Positions 52,583 through 60,857 of a stretch of DNA of 64,000 nt are shown here, one piece after another. The DNA comes from Hymenobacter convexus (GTDB lineage Bacteria; Bacteroidota; Bacteroidia; Cytophagales; Hymenobacteraceae). The stretch spans positions 62,001 through 126,000 of the forward strand of contig NZ_JAUQON010000011.1 in the NCBI RefSeq assembly GCF_030580955.1, read 5' to 3'. The notes beneath the pieces are model-generated. The model was given only the letters and a program-made list of their open reading frames with translations, was not told where the DNA came from and ran no database searches. Position numbers and translations under genes: made by a program. Numbering within the stretch: the stretch's first letter is position 1; each line of letters begins with the position of its first letter.

Positions 52583-53632
52583 CTATTCCTTCACGATGCG
52601 GGCGCTGCTGCGTAGCGTGCCGTCGGCGTATTCTACCAGATACAGGCCTTTGGGCAGGGCATTCAGGTCCACGGCCGTTTCGGTGCTGCCGGACTGCACC
52701 GCGAAGGCGGCCACTTTAGCACCGGTGGTGCCGAACACGGTCACGCGGGCATCGCGGCTGGCGGCGGCGTGGGGCACGTTGAGCTGGTTCTGGGTGGGGT
52801 TGGGGTATACCGACAGGTTGGTTTGCAGGGCCGTGCGGCTGGCCGATACCACAGCTTGCTGGCTCTTCAGAATGACGTCGCGCAGCAGGAAGTAGCGGCC
52901 TTCCGTGTCGCTGCCCACCCGGAAATACATACGCACGGCGAGGGTGCGGCCAGCGGGAATTGAGAGGCCCGTACCACCGCTCACAAAGGCCATGCGGAAA
53001 GTGGTGCTTCTCGCAGTGGCAGTGGTCGAGAACTGCGGTATCACAATCGGGTTGACCGCAGCTTGCGTGGAGCTAGCCGCGCCGAAAGAACCATTGCCAG
53101 TGGCGGGCAGCACCCCGCTCGGGCCTTTGCCACCGGCAAAATCAATGGAGTCGGTGGTGAAACGGGTGGTGGTGACGCCGTTGAGGGAGTAAGACAGAGC
53201 CGCCCGGCCGTTGGCCGAGTTGGCAGTCTGGACCGAAAAAATCAATGAGTCAACTCGTAGCGCAGCAGTGCCGGAGTTGGTAATGGTGAACTGCTCAAAG
53301 TACCCCCGTTTCGGGCCGCTGCTAATGGCGGTGCTACCGCCGGCACCCGTGGCAGATGTAGAGAATGCTTGGCCGACACTCGAATACGGAGCATAAGCGG
53401 CTGTAGCCACCCCGGTCGAAGGCACCACATTGGCCAGGCCGTTCGAGAGAACGTAGTTCCGTAGGGTAGGGGTGCCCACCGTCATGCCGGTAGCGGGCTG
53501 CCGCACGGCGGTGCTGTCGGCGTTGTTGCGTTTGAGAGGCCACTGCACGAAAACCTGGGTTTGAGCCGCGGCGGTTTCCGCCAAGCTCATCCCAGCAACT
53601 AGCAATAGGGCAGAAAGTAGATGATTTTTCAT
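52583..53632 (-). CDS. Secreted protein consisting of the unassigned pectin-locus module plus T9SS domain
   Basis: 349 residues from the ATG at 53632, which begins a clean signal peptide (MKNHLLSALLLVAGMSLAET, cleavage near AAAQ). Residues of about 26-265 are a single copy of the module seen in both neighbouring pectinesterases: VQWPLKRNNADSTAVR, PTLRNYVLSNG, YFEQFTITNSGTAALRVDSL, GPSGVLPATGNGSF and YFLLRDVILKSQ align with it. The rest is a T9SS domain (VYPNPTQNQLNV...LPKGLYLVEY). No catalytic domain is present, so binding of pectin or cell-surface display is plausible. Site d lies 148 bases upstream. Confidence 0.85.
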   Translation of the reverse strand: MKNHLLSALLLVAGMSLAETAAAQTQVFVQWPLKRNNADSTAVRQPATGMTVGTPTLRNYVLSNGLANVVPSTGVATAAYAPYSSVGQAFSTSATGAGGSTAISSGPKRGYFEQFTITNSGTAALRVDSLIFSVQTANSANGRAALSYSLNGVTTTRFTTDSIDFAGGKGPSGVLPATGNGSFGAASSTQAAVNPIVIPQFSTTATARSTTFRMAFVSGGTGLSIPAGRTLAVRMYFRVGSDTEGRYFLLRDVILKSQQAVVSASRTALQTNLSVYPNPTQNQLNVPHAAASRDARVTVFGTTGAKVAAFAVQSGSTETAVDLNALPKGLYLVEYADGTLRSSARIVKE

Positions 53633-53780
53633 TGTAATCTGTGGATAATGGTGAAAATGAAAGCGAGGGTGTGAGAAGTGCAAAAAGCCGCTGCTGACAG
53701 GGCATAAGTAAGTCGTTACTCATGCAATCTGAGCCCTTCTTAGCGCAGAAAACAAGCTTTAGGTTTCTTTTAATTGCGCA

Positions 53781-53798
53781 ATCGTTGCCGGGAACGGT
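53781..53798 (-). promoter_or_regulatory. Pectin-locus palindrome, site d
   Basis: On the minus strand ACCGTTCCCGGCAACGAT followed by TGCGCAATTAAAA. TCAGATTG (minus strand, 53725-53732), a 6/8 match to TAATATTG, lies 48 bases further on. Confidence 0.65.
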
Positions 53799-53902
53799 CC
53801 CAGCGCGTGGAAATGGTCGGCCATAACTTGTCCAATAAGCCAACGGGTTGTGTGGCCCGCTCAAAGCCCAGCTAATCGGCCGCGGGAATGGCTCCGTGCG
53901 AT

Positions 53903-53920
53903 AACGTTCCCGGCAACGAT
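53903..53920 (+). promoter_or_regulatory. Pectin-locus palindrome, site e
   Basis: AACGTTCCCGGCAACGAT followed by TGCGCAAAAAAA. TAATATTG at 53980-53987 lies 59 bases downstream, one helical turn more than at sites a to d. The CE12-GH28 start is 139 bases from the site. Confidence 0.72.
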
Positions 53921-54059
53921 TGCGCAAAAAAAGGCGCCCGCCCCGCCCAGAGTAAGACCCGATGGCCTCCGAACGGACCTAATATTGTTAGGGCAATACT
54001 GCCGTCGCTTCTATTTCGCACGGGCCAAGCCAACGCGTTGGGCTCCTTTCCTGATTCCC

Positions 54060-56423
54060 ATGAAATCAACCTTGATGTTGCTGCTGGCCGGCCTGACGAC
54101 CTCCCTGTCGGTCGCCTTCCGACCAGCAGACGCGCCAAAAACACAGATTTTCCTCGTCGGCGATTCCACCATGGCCGACAAGCCCGACCTGACCAAACCC
54201 GAGCGGGGCTGGGGCATGGAGTTCGGCCAGTACTTCGATGGTAACGTCGTCATCCGCAACACGGCCGTGAACGGGCGCAGCACCAAGAGCTTCTACCGCG
54301 AAGGCCGCTGGGCCAAGGTGCTCGAAGGGCTGAAGCCCGGCGACTGGGTGTTCATCCAGTTCGGCCACAACGACTCGAAGCTGGACGACAGCGTGCGCGC
54401 CGCTCCGGCCCAGACCACGTATCGCCAGTTCCTCACCCGTTTCGTGCAGGAGGCCAAGGCCAAAGGTGCCAACCCCGTGCTGCTCACGCCCGTAGGCCGC
54501 CGCTATTTTGACGACAAAGGCCAGCGCAAGGACGACCACGGCGAATACCCCGGCGTGGTGCGCGAGGTAGCCAAGGCGCAGAAGGTGCCGCTGATTGACC
54601 TGCACGAGCAAAGCTGGAAGATGTACTCCCAACTGGGTGAGGCGGGCACCCGGCCGCTGTTCTGGAGCTACCAGAACGGCTACTACCAGCCCAACCCCGT
54701 GCCGCCGGCCAAAAACGACAACACCCACTTCTCGGAGTACGGCGCCACCCGCGTGGCCCAGCTGGTGGCCGAAGATGTGCAGGCCCAGCACCTGGGGCTG
54801 GCCAGCCACCTCAGCCACACCTCGTTTGAGGGCAAGCTTGTAGCCGACCTGCCGGTGGTGCTCCAGCCGTCCTTTAAAAAGGACACCTTCAACCTGGCCA
54901 AGTACGGCGCCGTGGCCGACGGCCAGACGCTGAACACCGAGGCTTTCCGCAAGGCCATTGACGCCTGCGCCGTGGGCGGCGGCACCGTGCTGGTGCCTCG
55001 CGGCCTATGGCTGACGGGCCCCATCACCCTGAAAAGCAACGTGAACCTGCACCTAGCCACCGGCGCGCTCGTGCAGTTCACGGCCGACCGCAGCCAGTAC
55101 CCACTTATCAAAACCAGCTGGGAAGGGGAGGACGCCATCCGCAGCCAGGCCCCCATTTCGGGAGTTGATTTGACCAACATTGCCATCACTGGCAACGGCT
55201 CCTTCGACGGGGCCGGTGACGCCTGGCGGCCCGTGAAGAAAAGCAAGCTCAACGAGACGCAGTGGCAAAACCTGGTAGCCTCGGGCGGTGTGCTGAGCGA
55301 GAAAAAGGACATGTGGTACCCCTCGGCCGGCTCGATGAAGGGCAATGTCATGTCGGCGGCCGGCCAAAAGCGCACCAGCCTCAACCCGGCCGACTTTGAT
55401 GACATCCGCGACTACCTGCGGCCCAACATGCTCAGCCTCACGCGCTGCAAGCAGATTCTGCTCGAAGGCTTCGTGATTCAGAACTCGCCGGCCTGGACCA
55501 TCCATCCGCTGCTGTGCGAAAACATCACCCTGCGCAACGTGACGGCCCGCAACCCCTGGTACGGCCAGAACACCGACGCGCTGGACCTCGAATCGTGCCG
55601 CAACGGCATTGTGGAAGGCTGCACATTTGACGTGGGCGACGACGGCATCTGCATCAAATCGGGCCGCGACGAGCAGGGCCGCAAGCGCGGCGTGCCCACC
55701 GAAAACTTCATCATCCGCGACACGAAGGTGTACCACGCCCACGGCGGCTTCGTGATTGGCTCGGAAATGTCGGGCGGCGCGCGCAACCTCTACGTGAGCA
55801 ACTGCACGTTCATCGGCACCGACGTGGGCCTGCGCTTCAAAACGGCCCGGGGCCGCGGCGGCGTGGTCGAGAACATCTTCGTGGACGGCGTCGACATGAC
55901 CAATATTGCCGGCGAAGCCATCCTGTTTGATATGTACTACGCCGCCAAAGACCCCGTGCCGCTGGCCGGCGAAAGCACCGCGCCGCCCGTCATCGCCGCC
56001 ATGCCGCTGAACGAAGGCACGCCGCAGTTCAAAACCTTCCGCATCAAAAACGTGGTTTGCAAGGGCGCCACCACCGGCATTCTGGTGCGCGGCCTACCCG
56101 AGATGAGCATCAAGGACATCAGCATCGAAAACGCGGTGCTTGAATGCAAAAAAGGCCTCGTGTGCCAGGAAGCCGAAAACATTCGCCTGAAAAACGTAAC
56201 GCTGCTCTCAGCCGATACCGCGCCAGTGATGGAAGTGCAGAACAGCCACAATCTCGCCTTCGACGGCATTCGCTACACCAACGGCGCCGAGCTGCTGCTG
56301 CGCGTGACCGGCGACCGCAGCAAGGACATCCGCCTGACCAATACCGATACCAAAAAGGCCAAGAAGGACGTGCAGCTAGGCGATAAGCTGACCAAGAAAA
56401 CGGTGAGCGTGGCCCAGCGCTAA
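54060..56423 (+). CDS. Rhamnogalacturonan acetylesterase (CE12) - polygalacturonase (GH28) fusion
   Basis: 787 residues from the ATG at 54060; the frame is open upstream but runs through site e. Signal segment MKSTLMLLLAGLTTSLSVAF. The SGNH esterase (about 28-260) has Ser36 in GDSTMAD, GHND at 102-105, and Asp220/His223 in DNTHFSEYGAT. The GH28 beta-helix (about 275-780) starts FNLAKYGAVADGQTLNTEAFRKAI. It carries NTDALDLESC, VGDDGICIKSG, HGGFVIGSEMSGG and RFKTARGRGG, so the catalytic aspartates are present. There is no T9SS tail, so it is probably periplasmic. One enzyme would deacetylate and hydrolyse galacturonan or rhamnogalacturonan fragments. Confidence 0.9.
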   Translation: MKSTLMLLLAGLTTSLSVAFRPADAPKTQIFLVGDSTMADKPDLTKPERGWGMEFGQYFDGNVVIRNTAVNGRSTKSFYREGRWAKVLEGLKPGDWVFIQFGHNDSKLDDSVRAAPAQTTYRQFLTRFVQEAKAKGANPVLLTPVGRRYFDDKGQRKDDHGEYPGVVREVAKAQKVPLIDLHEQSWKMYSQLGEAGTRPLFWSYQNGYYQPNPVPPAKNDNTHFSEYGATRVAQLVAEDVQAQHLGLASHLSHTSFEGKLVADLPVVLQPSFKKDTFNLAKYGAVADGQTLNTEAFRKAIDACAVGGGTVLVPRGLWLTGPITLKSNVNLHLATGALVQFTADRSQYPLIKTSWEGEDAIRSQAPISGVDLTNIAITGNGSFDGAGDAWRPVKKSKLNETQWQNLVASGGVLSEKKDMWYPSAGSMKGNVMSAAGQKRTSLNPADFDDIRDYLRPNMLSLTRCKQILLEGFVIQNSPAWTIHPLLCENITLRNVTARNPWYGQNTDALDLESCRNGIVEGCTFDVGDDGICIKSGRDEQGRKRGVPTENFIIRDTKVYHAHGGFVIGSEMSGGARNLYVSNCTFIGTDVGLRFKTARGRGGVVENIFVDGVDMTNIAGEAILFDMYYAAKDPVPLAGESTAPPVIAAMPLNEGTPQFKTFRIKNVVCKGATTGILVRGLPEMSIKDISIENAVLECKKGLVCQEAENIRLKNVTLLSADTAPVMEVQNSHNLAFDGIRYTNGAELLLRVTGDRSKDIRLTNTDTKKAKKDVQLGDKLTKKTVSVAQR

Positions 56424-56447
56424 TTCAAATCTGCTATCAAAAACAAC

Positions 56448-56546
56448 GTCATGCTGAGCGCAGTCGAAGCATCTCTACCGCGGGAGTATTCCAATCGAAA
56501 GGGTTTACTATTGCGGTAGAGATGCTTGGACTGCGCTCAGCATGAC
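56448..56546. repeat. Palindromic element, copy 9 (subfamily A)
   Basis: 34-bp arms (56448-56481, 56513-56546) with one mismatch (GTCGAAG against CTTGGAC). The loop, read on the opposite strand, resembles that of copy 1 (GATTGGA region), so this copy is inserted in inverse orientation. It starts 24 bases past the CE12-GH28 stop. Confidence 0.87.
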
Positions 56547-56563
56547 AGGCTGTTTACACCCAA

Positions 56564-58498
56564 ATGAAGATGAAACAAACCACCTCTTTCCTGTTGCCGC
56601 TCCTGGGGCTGGCGCTGCTCAGTGAAACCGCTGCTGCCCAAACGGCCGCCAAGCCCTACTCGCAGCGCATGGCCGATGCCTTTATCTCCTGGAATCCCGA
56701 TTCCATCGTGATAGGCGAAGCGAAGGCCAGCCGCTGGAACTACGAGCAGGGCCTGATGTACACGGCTCTGGAGCGCGTGTGGGAGCGCACCGGCGACGCC
56801 CGCTACTACACATACATTCAGAAAGACCTCAACCGCTTCGTGCAGAAGGACGGCAGCATCCGTACCTACCGGGCCGATGAGTTTCAGCTTGACCACATCA
56901 CACCCGGCCGCGGGCTGCTGCTGCTGAGCCAACTGGGTTCGGTGCCTGACCAGGACAAGTACATCAAGGCCGCGCAGCTACTGCGCAAGCAGCTCGACAC
57001 CCAGCCGCGCACAAAGGAAGGCGGCTTCTGGCACAAGAAAATCTACCCCAACCAGATGTGGCTCGACGGCCTGTACATGGCCGAGCCTTTCTATGCCGAG
57101 TACAGCCGCGTATTTAATCAGCCCGCTGGCTTCGATGACATCGCCAAGCAGTTTGCGCTGATTGAAAAAAACTTGGTTGACCCCAAAACCGGCCTGCTCT
57201 ACCACGGCTGGGACGAAAGCAAGGAGCAGCCCTGGGCCAACAAAACCACCGGCCAGAGCCCCAGCTTCTGGGACCGCGCCATTGGCTGGTACGGCATGGC
57301 GCTGGTTGATGTGCTCGACTATTTCCCCGCCAACCACCCGCAACGCCCCGCCCTCATCAAGGACCTGCAGCGGCTGGCGCCCGTGCTGGCCAAGTACCAG
57401 GACCCTAAAACCGGCACCTGGAGCCTCGTGATGGGCCAGGAAGGCCGCAAGGGCAACTACGCCGAAGCCTCCGGCAGCAGCATGTTCGTGTACGCGCTGG
57501 CCAAGGGCGTGCGCCTGGGCTACCTCGATAAAAAGTACGCGGCCGTGGCCAAGAAGGGCTACGACGGCATCCTGAAGACTTTTGTAGCCACCGAGACCAA
57601 CGGCGCGCTGGCCTTCAACGGCACCGTGAGCGTGGGCGGCCTGGGCGGCAAGCCCTACCGCGACGGCACCTTCGACTACTACCTCACCGAGAAGCTGCGC
57701 AAAAACGACTACAAGGGCGTCGGCCCCTTCATCCTGGCCAGCACCGAGATGGAAATTGCCGCCGAAGACGCTTTGGGCCAAGGCAAAACCGTGGGCCTCG
57801 ACTATTTCTTCAACCACGAGATGCGCAAAAGCCCGCTCAGCGGCGAGCAGGAGCAGTGGCACTATACCTGGGAAGAGCGCCAGCACGGCGGCTTCTGGCT
57901 GTGGGGCAACCAGTTCCGCGAGCTGGGCGCCAAGACCGTAGCCGTGCCCGCCGCGCCCACGACCGCCAGCCTCAAGTCCCTGAGCATCTACATCATCGTC
58001 GACCCGGACTCGCGCAAGGAGTCGCCCAAGCCCAACTACATCCAGCCCGCCGACAGCAAGATTATCACCGAATGGGTGCGCGGTGGCGGCACCCTAGTTC
58101 TGCTGGCCAACGACACGGCCAACTGCGAAATCAAGCACTTCAACGAGCTGGCCAAAAACTTCGGCGTGCAGTTTACCGACCAGAGCGTGAACATGGTGCA
58201 GGGCTCGCAGTTCGAGCAGGGCAAAGTCGATTTGACCTCCGGTAAAGCCGTGTTCAAGAACGCCAGCACGGCTTACGTAAAGGAACTGTCGGTGCTGTCG
58301 GTAGCCGCCCCGGCCCAGCCGTTGGTTACCAACAACGGCAAAATCATCATGGCCACGGCCCGGCTGGGCAAGGGCAAGGTTTTCCTCCTCGGCGACCCGT
58401 GGCTGTACAACGAGTACACCGACGGTCGCAAAATCCCGGCCTCGTTTCAGAATTTCCAGGCCGGCAAGGATTTGGCCACCTGGCTGCTGGGTAAGTAG
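56564..58498 (+). CDS. Unsaturated rhamnogalacturonyl hydrolase (GH105) with C-terminal DUF4350-like domain
   Basis: 644 residues. Signal peptide MKMKQTTSFLLPLLGLALLS (cleavage near AAAQ); a second ATG at 56570 is equally possible. The GH105 (alpha/alpha)6 barrel covers about 30-430. It has WNYEQGLMYTALERVW, the catalytic Asp168 in QMWLDGLYMAEPFYAEY, FWDRAIGWYGMALVDVLD and EASGSSMFVYALAKG. A C-terminal Rossmann-like region (about 460-640, SLSIYIIVDPDSRKE...ITEWVRGGGTLVLLAND...ARLGKGKVFLLGDPW) resembles the DUF4350 group. It releases the 4,5-unsaturated uronic acid end left by lyases; periplasmic, no T9SS tail. Confidence 0.9.
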   Translation: MKMKQTTSFLLPLLGLALLSETAAAQTAAKPYSQRMADAFISWNPDSIVIGEAKASRWNYEQGLMYTALERVWERTGDARYYTYIQKDLNRFVQKDGSIRTYRADEFQLDHITPGRGLLLLSQLGSVPDQDKYIKAAQLLRKQLDTQPRTKEGGFWHKKIYPNQMWLDGLYMAEPFYAEYSRVFNQPAGFDDIAKQFALIEKNLVDPKTGLLYHGWDESKEQPWANKTTGQSPSFWDRAIGWYGMALVDVLDYFPANHPQRPALIKDLQRLAPVLAKYQDPKTGTWSLVMGQEGRKGNYAEASGSSMFVYALAKGVRLGYLDKKYAAVAKKGYDGILKTFVATETNGALAFNGTVSVGGLGGKPYRDGTFDYYLTEKLRKNDYKGVGPFILASTEMEIAAEDALGQGKTVGLDYFFNHEMRKSPLSGEQEQWHYTWEERQHGGFWLWGNQFRELGAKTVAVPAAPTTASLKSLSIYIIVDPDSRKESPKPNYIQPADSKIITEWVRGGGTLVLLANDTANCEIKHFNELAKNFGVQFTDQSVNMVQGSQFEQGKVDLTSGKAVFKNASTAYVKELSVLSVAAPAQPLVTNNGKIIMATARLGKGKVFLLGDPWLYNEYTDGRKIPASFQNFQAGKDLATWLLGK

Positions 58499-58517
58499 AT
58501 GATTGTTAAAATCGTCT

Positions 58518-58621
58518 GTCATCCTGAGCGCAGCAAAGGACCTTATCACCGATAAACGTTTTGCAGTAATTCAAACGTCGCATCGGTGATAAGGTCCTTC
58601 GCTGCGCTCAGGATGACAGGT
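58518..58621. repeat. Palindromic element, copy 10 (subfamily B)
   Basis: 37-bp arms (58518-58554, 58585-58621) with one mismatch, reading CTGTCATCCTGAGCGCAGC and then AAGGACCTTATCACCGA. The 30-base loop differs from copy 2. It starts 19 bases past the GH105 stop. Confidence 0.88.
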
Positions 58622-58635
58622 AGATGCGCTGCAGC

Positions 58636-58664
58636 AAAAAGGCCGGGCACACGCCCGGCCTTTT
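58636..58664 (+). terminator. Terminator after GH105
   Basis: AAAAAGGCCGGGC and GCCCGGCCTTTT flank a very short loop; the T run is four bases. It follows palindromic copy 10 directly. The rest of the 387-base gap up to 58885 holds the CAAACGTTTG site and TACCTTTTG (58818-58826), a possible -7 region for the symporter. Confidence 0.8.
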
Positions 58665-58735
58665 CCATTTCCACCCTCCAGCGCCGAATGACGAGTTTGA
58701 GGCAGGCAAATGACGATTTCAGGCGCCGGGTTCCG

Positions 58736-58745
58736 CAAACGTTTG
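58736..58745. promoter_or_regulatory. CAAACGTTTG palindrome upstream of the symporter
   Basis: Perfect 10-bp palindrome CAAACGTTTG with central CG, in the context GCAAACGTTTGTTT, 140 bases before the symporter start. It matches the general form of LacI/PurR-family operators. The same 10 bases recur at 61951-61960. Confidence 0.5.
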
Positions 58746-58885
58746 TTTGAACTTGCGGCCGGTAAGCGGGGCCGTCAAAAGAAAGTCCTTTCAGAAACGG
58801 TTTTTTTGCCGGAACATTACCTTTTGAATGCCCTAATCCGGCTACTTCGCTTCGCTCTGTCAACCTCCTCCCTTCAACACCTTCA

Positions 58886-60580
58886 ATGAACCAGCACGCC
58901 CTCAGTACGATTGACTACATCGTATTCTTCGTCTACTTCATCATTGTATCCGGCTACGGCATCTGGGTATACCGGCGCAAAACCGGCCACGACGGTACCC
59001 TGGAGGGCAATTCCAAGGACTACTTCCTCGCCGAAGGCTCCCTGACGTGGTGGGCGATTGGGTCCTCACTCATTGCCTCCAACATCTCGGCCGAGCAGTT
59101 TGTGGGCATGTCGGGCTCGGGCTTCGCCATGGGCCTGGCCATCGCCACTTATGAGTGGATGGCGGCCATCACGCTGGTTATCGTGGCCGTGTTCTTCATT
59201 CCGGTGTATCTGAAGAATAACATTGCCACCATGCCGCAGTTCCTGAGCCAGCGGTACAACTCGACGGTAGCCATGATTATGGCGCTGTTCTGGCTGGCCT
59301 TGTACGTGGTGGTGAACCTGACTTCGATTCTCTACCTCGGCGCCATCGCCATCAGCAGCATCGCGGGCCTGAACCTGAACTTCTGCATGTACATGCTGGC
59401 GGCTTTCGCGGTTATCATCACGCTGGGCGGCATGAAGGTGATTGGTTTCACCGACGTGATTCAGGTGTTCTTCCTGATTCTGGGCGGTTTGGCCACTACC
59501 TATCTGGCCCTGAACCTGGTGGCTACGCATTACGGCTCCTCCGGCGCCCTCAGCGGCTTCAACCTAATGACCGAGCACGCTTCCGACCACTTCCAGATGA
59601 TTTTCAAGCGCGACAATGAGCACTACCTTGATTTGCCGGGACTTACCGTATTGCTCGGCGGCATGTGGATTGTGAACCTCAACTACTGGGGCTGCAACCA
59701 GTACATCACCCAGCGCGCCCTCGGTGCCGACCTGCCCACGGCCCGCTCCGGTATTTTGTTTGCCGCCTTCCTCAAGCTGCTCATGCCCGTGATTGTGGTG
59801 CTGCCCGGCATCGCCGCCTACGTGCTCTACAAGCAGGACGTCTTTGGTGCCGCTGAATTCGGCGCCGGCGCTGACCTCAACCCCGACCGAGCCTACCCGG
59901 TGCTGCTCAACATCCTACCGGTAGGCCTCAAGGGCCTGTCTTTCGCCGCCCTCACGGCCGCCGTGGTGGCCTCGCTGGCCGGCAAAGCCAACTCCATTGC
60001 CACCATCTTCACGCTCGACGTGTACCACAAAGTCTTCAAGACCGATGCCACCGAGAAGCAACTGGTCGCCACCGGCAAAATAGCCGTGGTGGTGGCCATG
60101 ATTCTGGGCGTGCTCATTGCGCCGCACCTCGGCATCGACAAAAAAGGCGGTTTCCAGTACATTCAGGAATACACGGGCTTCGTGTCGCCGGGCATTTTCG
60201 CCATGTTCATCCTGGGCTTCTTCTGGAAGAAAACGACATCCACGGCGGCCCTGTTTGCCACCATCGGCGGCTTCCTGCTGTCGGTGCTGTTCAAGTTCCT
60301 GCCTACTTATACGGACCTGTCGTTTCTGGCGCCGTTCGGCTTCGCGGTGCAGCCTAAAGGCTCCAGCATCTACGAAATCCCGTTCCTCGACCGCATGGGC
60401 TTCGTGTTCGTCATCTGCATTATCATGATGGTCATCATCAGCCTGTTCGAAAACGCCCGCGGCGTGAAAACCAAGGGCCTGGAAATCGACAGCACCATGT
60501 TCAAGCCGCAACCCAGCTTTGTGATTGGCGCGGCGTCCATTATTGTTATCCTCACCGCGCTCTACACCATTTATTGGTAG
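58886..60580 (+). CDS. Sodium/solute symporter (SSS family, SGLT-like)
   Basis: 564 residues with about 14 membrane helices. The N-terminal DYIVFFVYFIIVSGYGIWVYRRK, then DYFLAEGSLTWWAIGSSLIASNISAEQFVGMSGSG and the family segment GGMKVIGFTDVIQVFFLILGG mark an SGLT-type Na+/sugar symporter. WIVNLNYWGCNQYITQRALGA and the LTAAVVASLAGKANSIATIFTLD segment are also typical. In this locus it probably imports galacturonate or an unsaturated uronate across the inner membrane; the substrate is inferred from neighbours only. Confidence 0.92.
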   Translation: MNQHALSTIDYIVFFVYFIIVSGYGIWVYRRKTGHDGTLEGNSKDYFLAEGSLTWWAIGSSLIASNISAEQFVGMSGSGFAMGLAIATYEWMAAITLVIVAVFFIPVYLKNNIATMPQFLSQRYNSTVAMIMALFWLALYVVVNLTSILYLGAIAISSIAGLNLNFCMYMLAAFAVIITLGGMKVIGFTDVIQVFFLILGGLATTYLALNLVATHYGSSGALSGFNLMTEHASDHFQMIFKRDNEHYLDLPGLTVLLGGMWIVNLNYWGCNQYITQRALGADLPTARSGILFAAFLKLLMPVIVVLPGIAAYVLYKQDVFGAAEFGAGADLNPDRAYPVLLNILPVGLKGLSFAALTAAVVASLAGKANSIATIFTLDVYHKVFKTDATEKQLVATGKIAVVVAMILGVLIAPHLGIDKKGGFQYIQEYTGFVSPGIFAMFILGFFWKKTTSTAALFATIGGFLLSVLFKFLPTYTDLSFLAPFGFAVQPKGSSIYEIPFLDRMGFVFVICIIMMVIISLFENARGVKTKGLEIDSTMFKPQPSFVIGAASIIVILTALYTIYW

Positions 60581-60612
60581 GCCAATTGGTAGTCTTTTTG
60601 GCGCATAATAAT

Positions 60613-60648
60613 CGTGTGGCCCGTTGGCAAAAGCCAGCGGGCCACACG
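60613..60648 (+). terminator. Hairpin after the symporter
   Basis: CGTGTGGCCCG...GGC pairs with GCC...CGGGCCACACG, a 16-bp stem with one G-T pair and a 4-base AAAA loop, 32 bases past the stop. The T run is short. Confidence 0.65.
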
Positions 60649-60857
60649 TGCGTTTGAGCAATTGATGGAAAGCGGGGATATAGCAGGTAAGGCAAGCTCA
60701 TTTTTTGAATAAAAATAGGCTTATTCTGTAGTGAAACTGGCAAATAAACAGGCTCAACGAATGTTAATTTGGACTGGTCAGGAATACCTTCTTAAATTCG
60801 CCCAACCCGATTTAGTCATTCGTGGCTTATCCCTTTCCCCAATCCCACCCATTAGCT

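Larger units (their letters stand above)
53633..54059. other. Divergent regulatory region with two pectin-locus palindromes
   Basis: 427 bases between the module-only protein (minus) and the CE12-GH28 gene (plus). It contains sites d and e, 104 bases apart and pointing to opposite genes, and their associated -7-like boxes. CCTAATATTGTTAGG (53979-53993) is a small dyad over the plus-strand box. No gene was seen. Confidence 0.6.
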
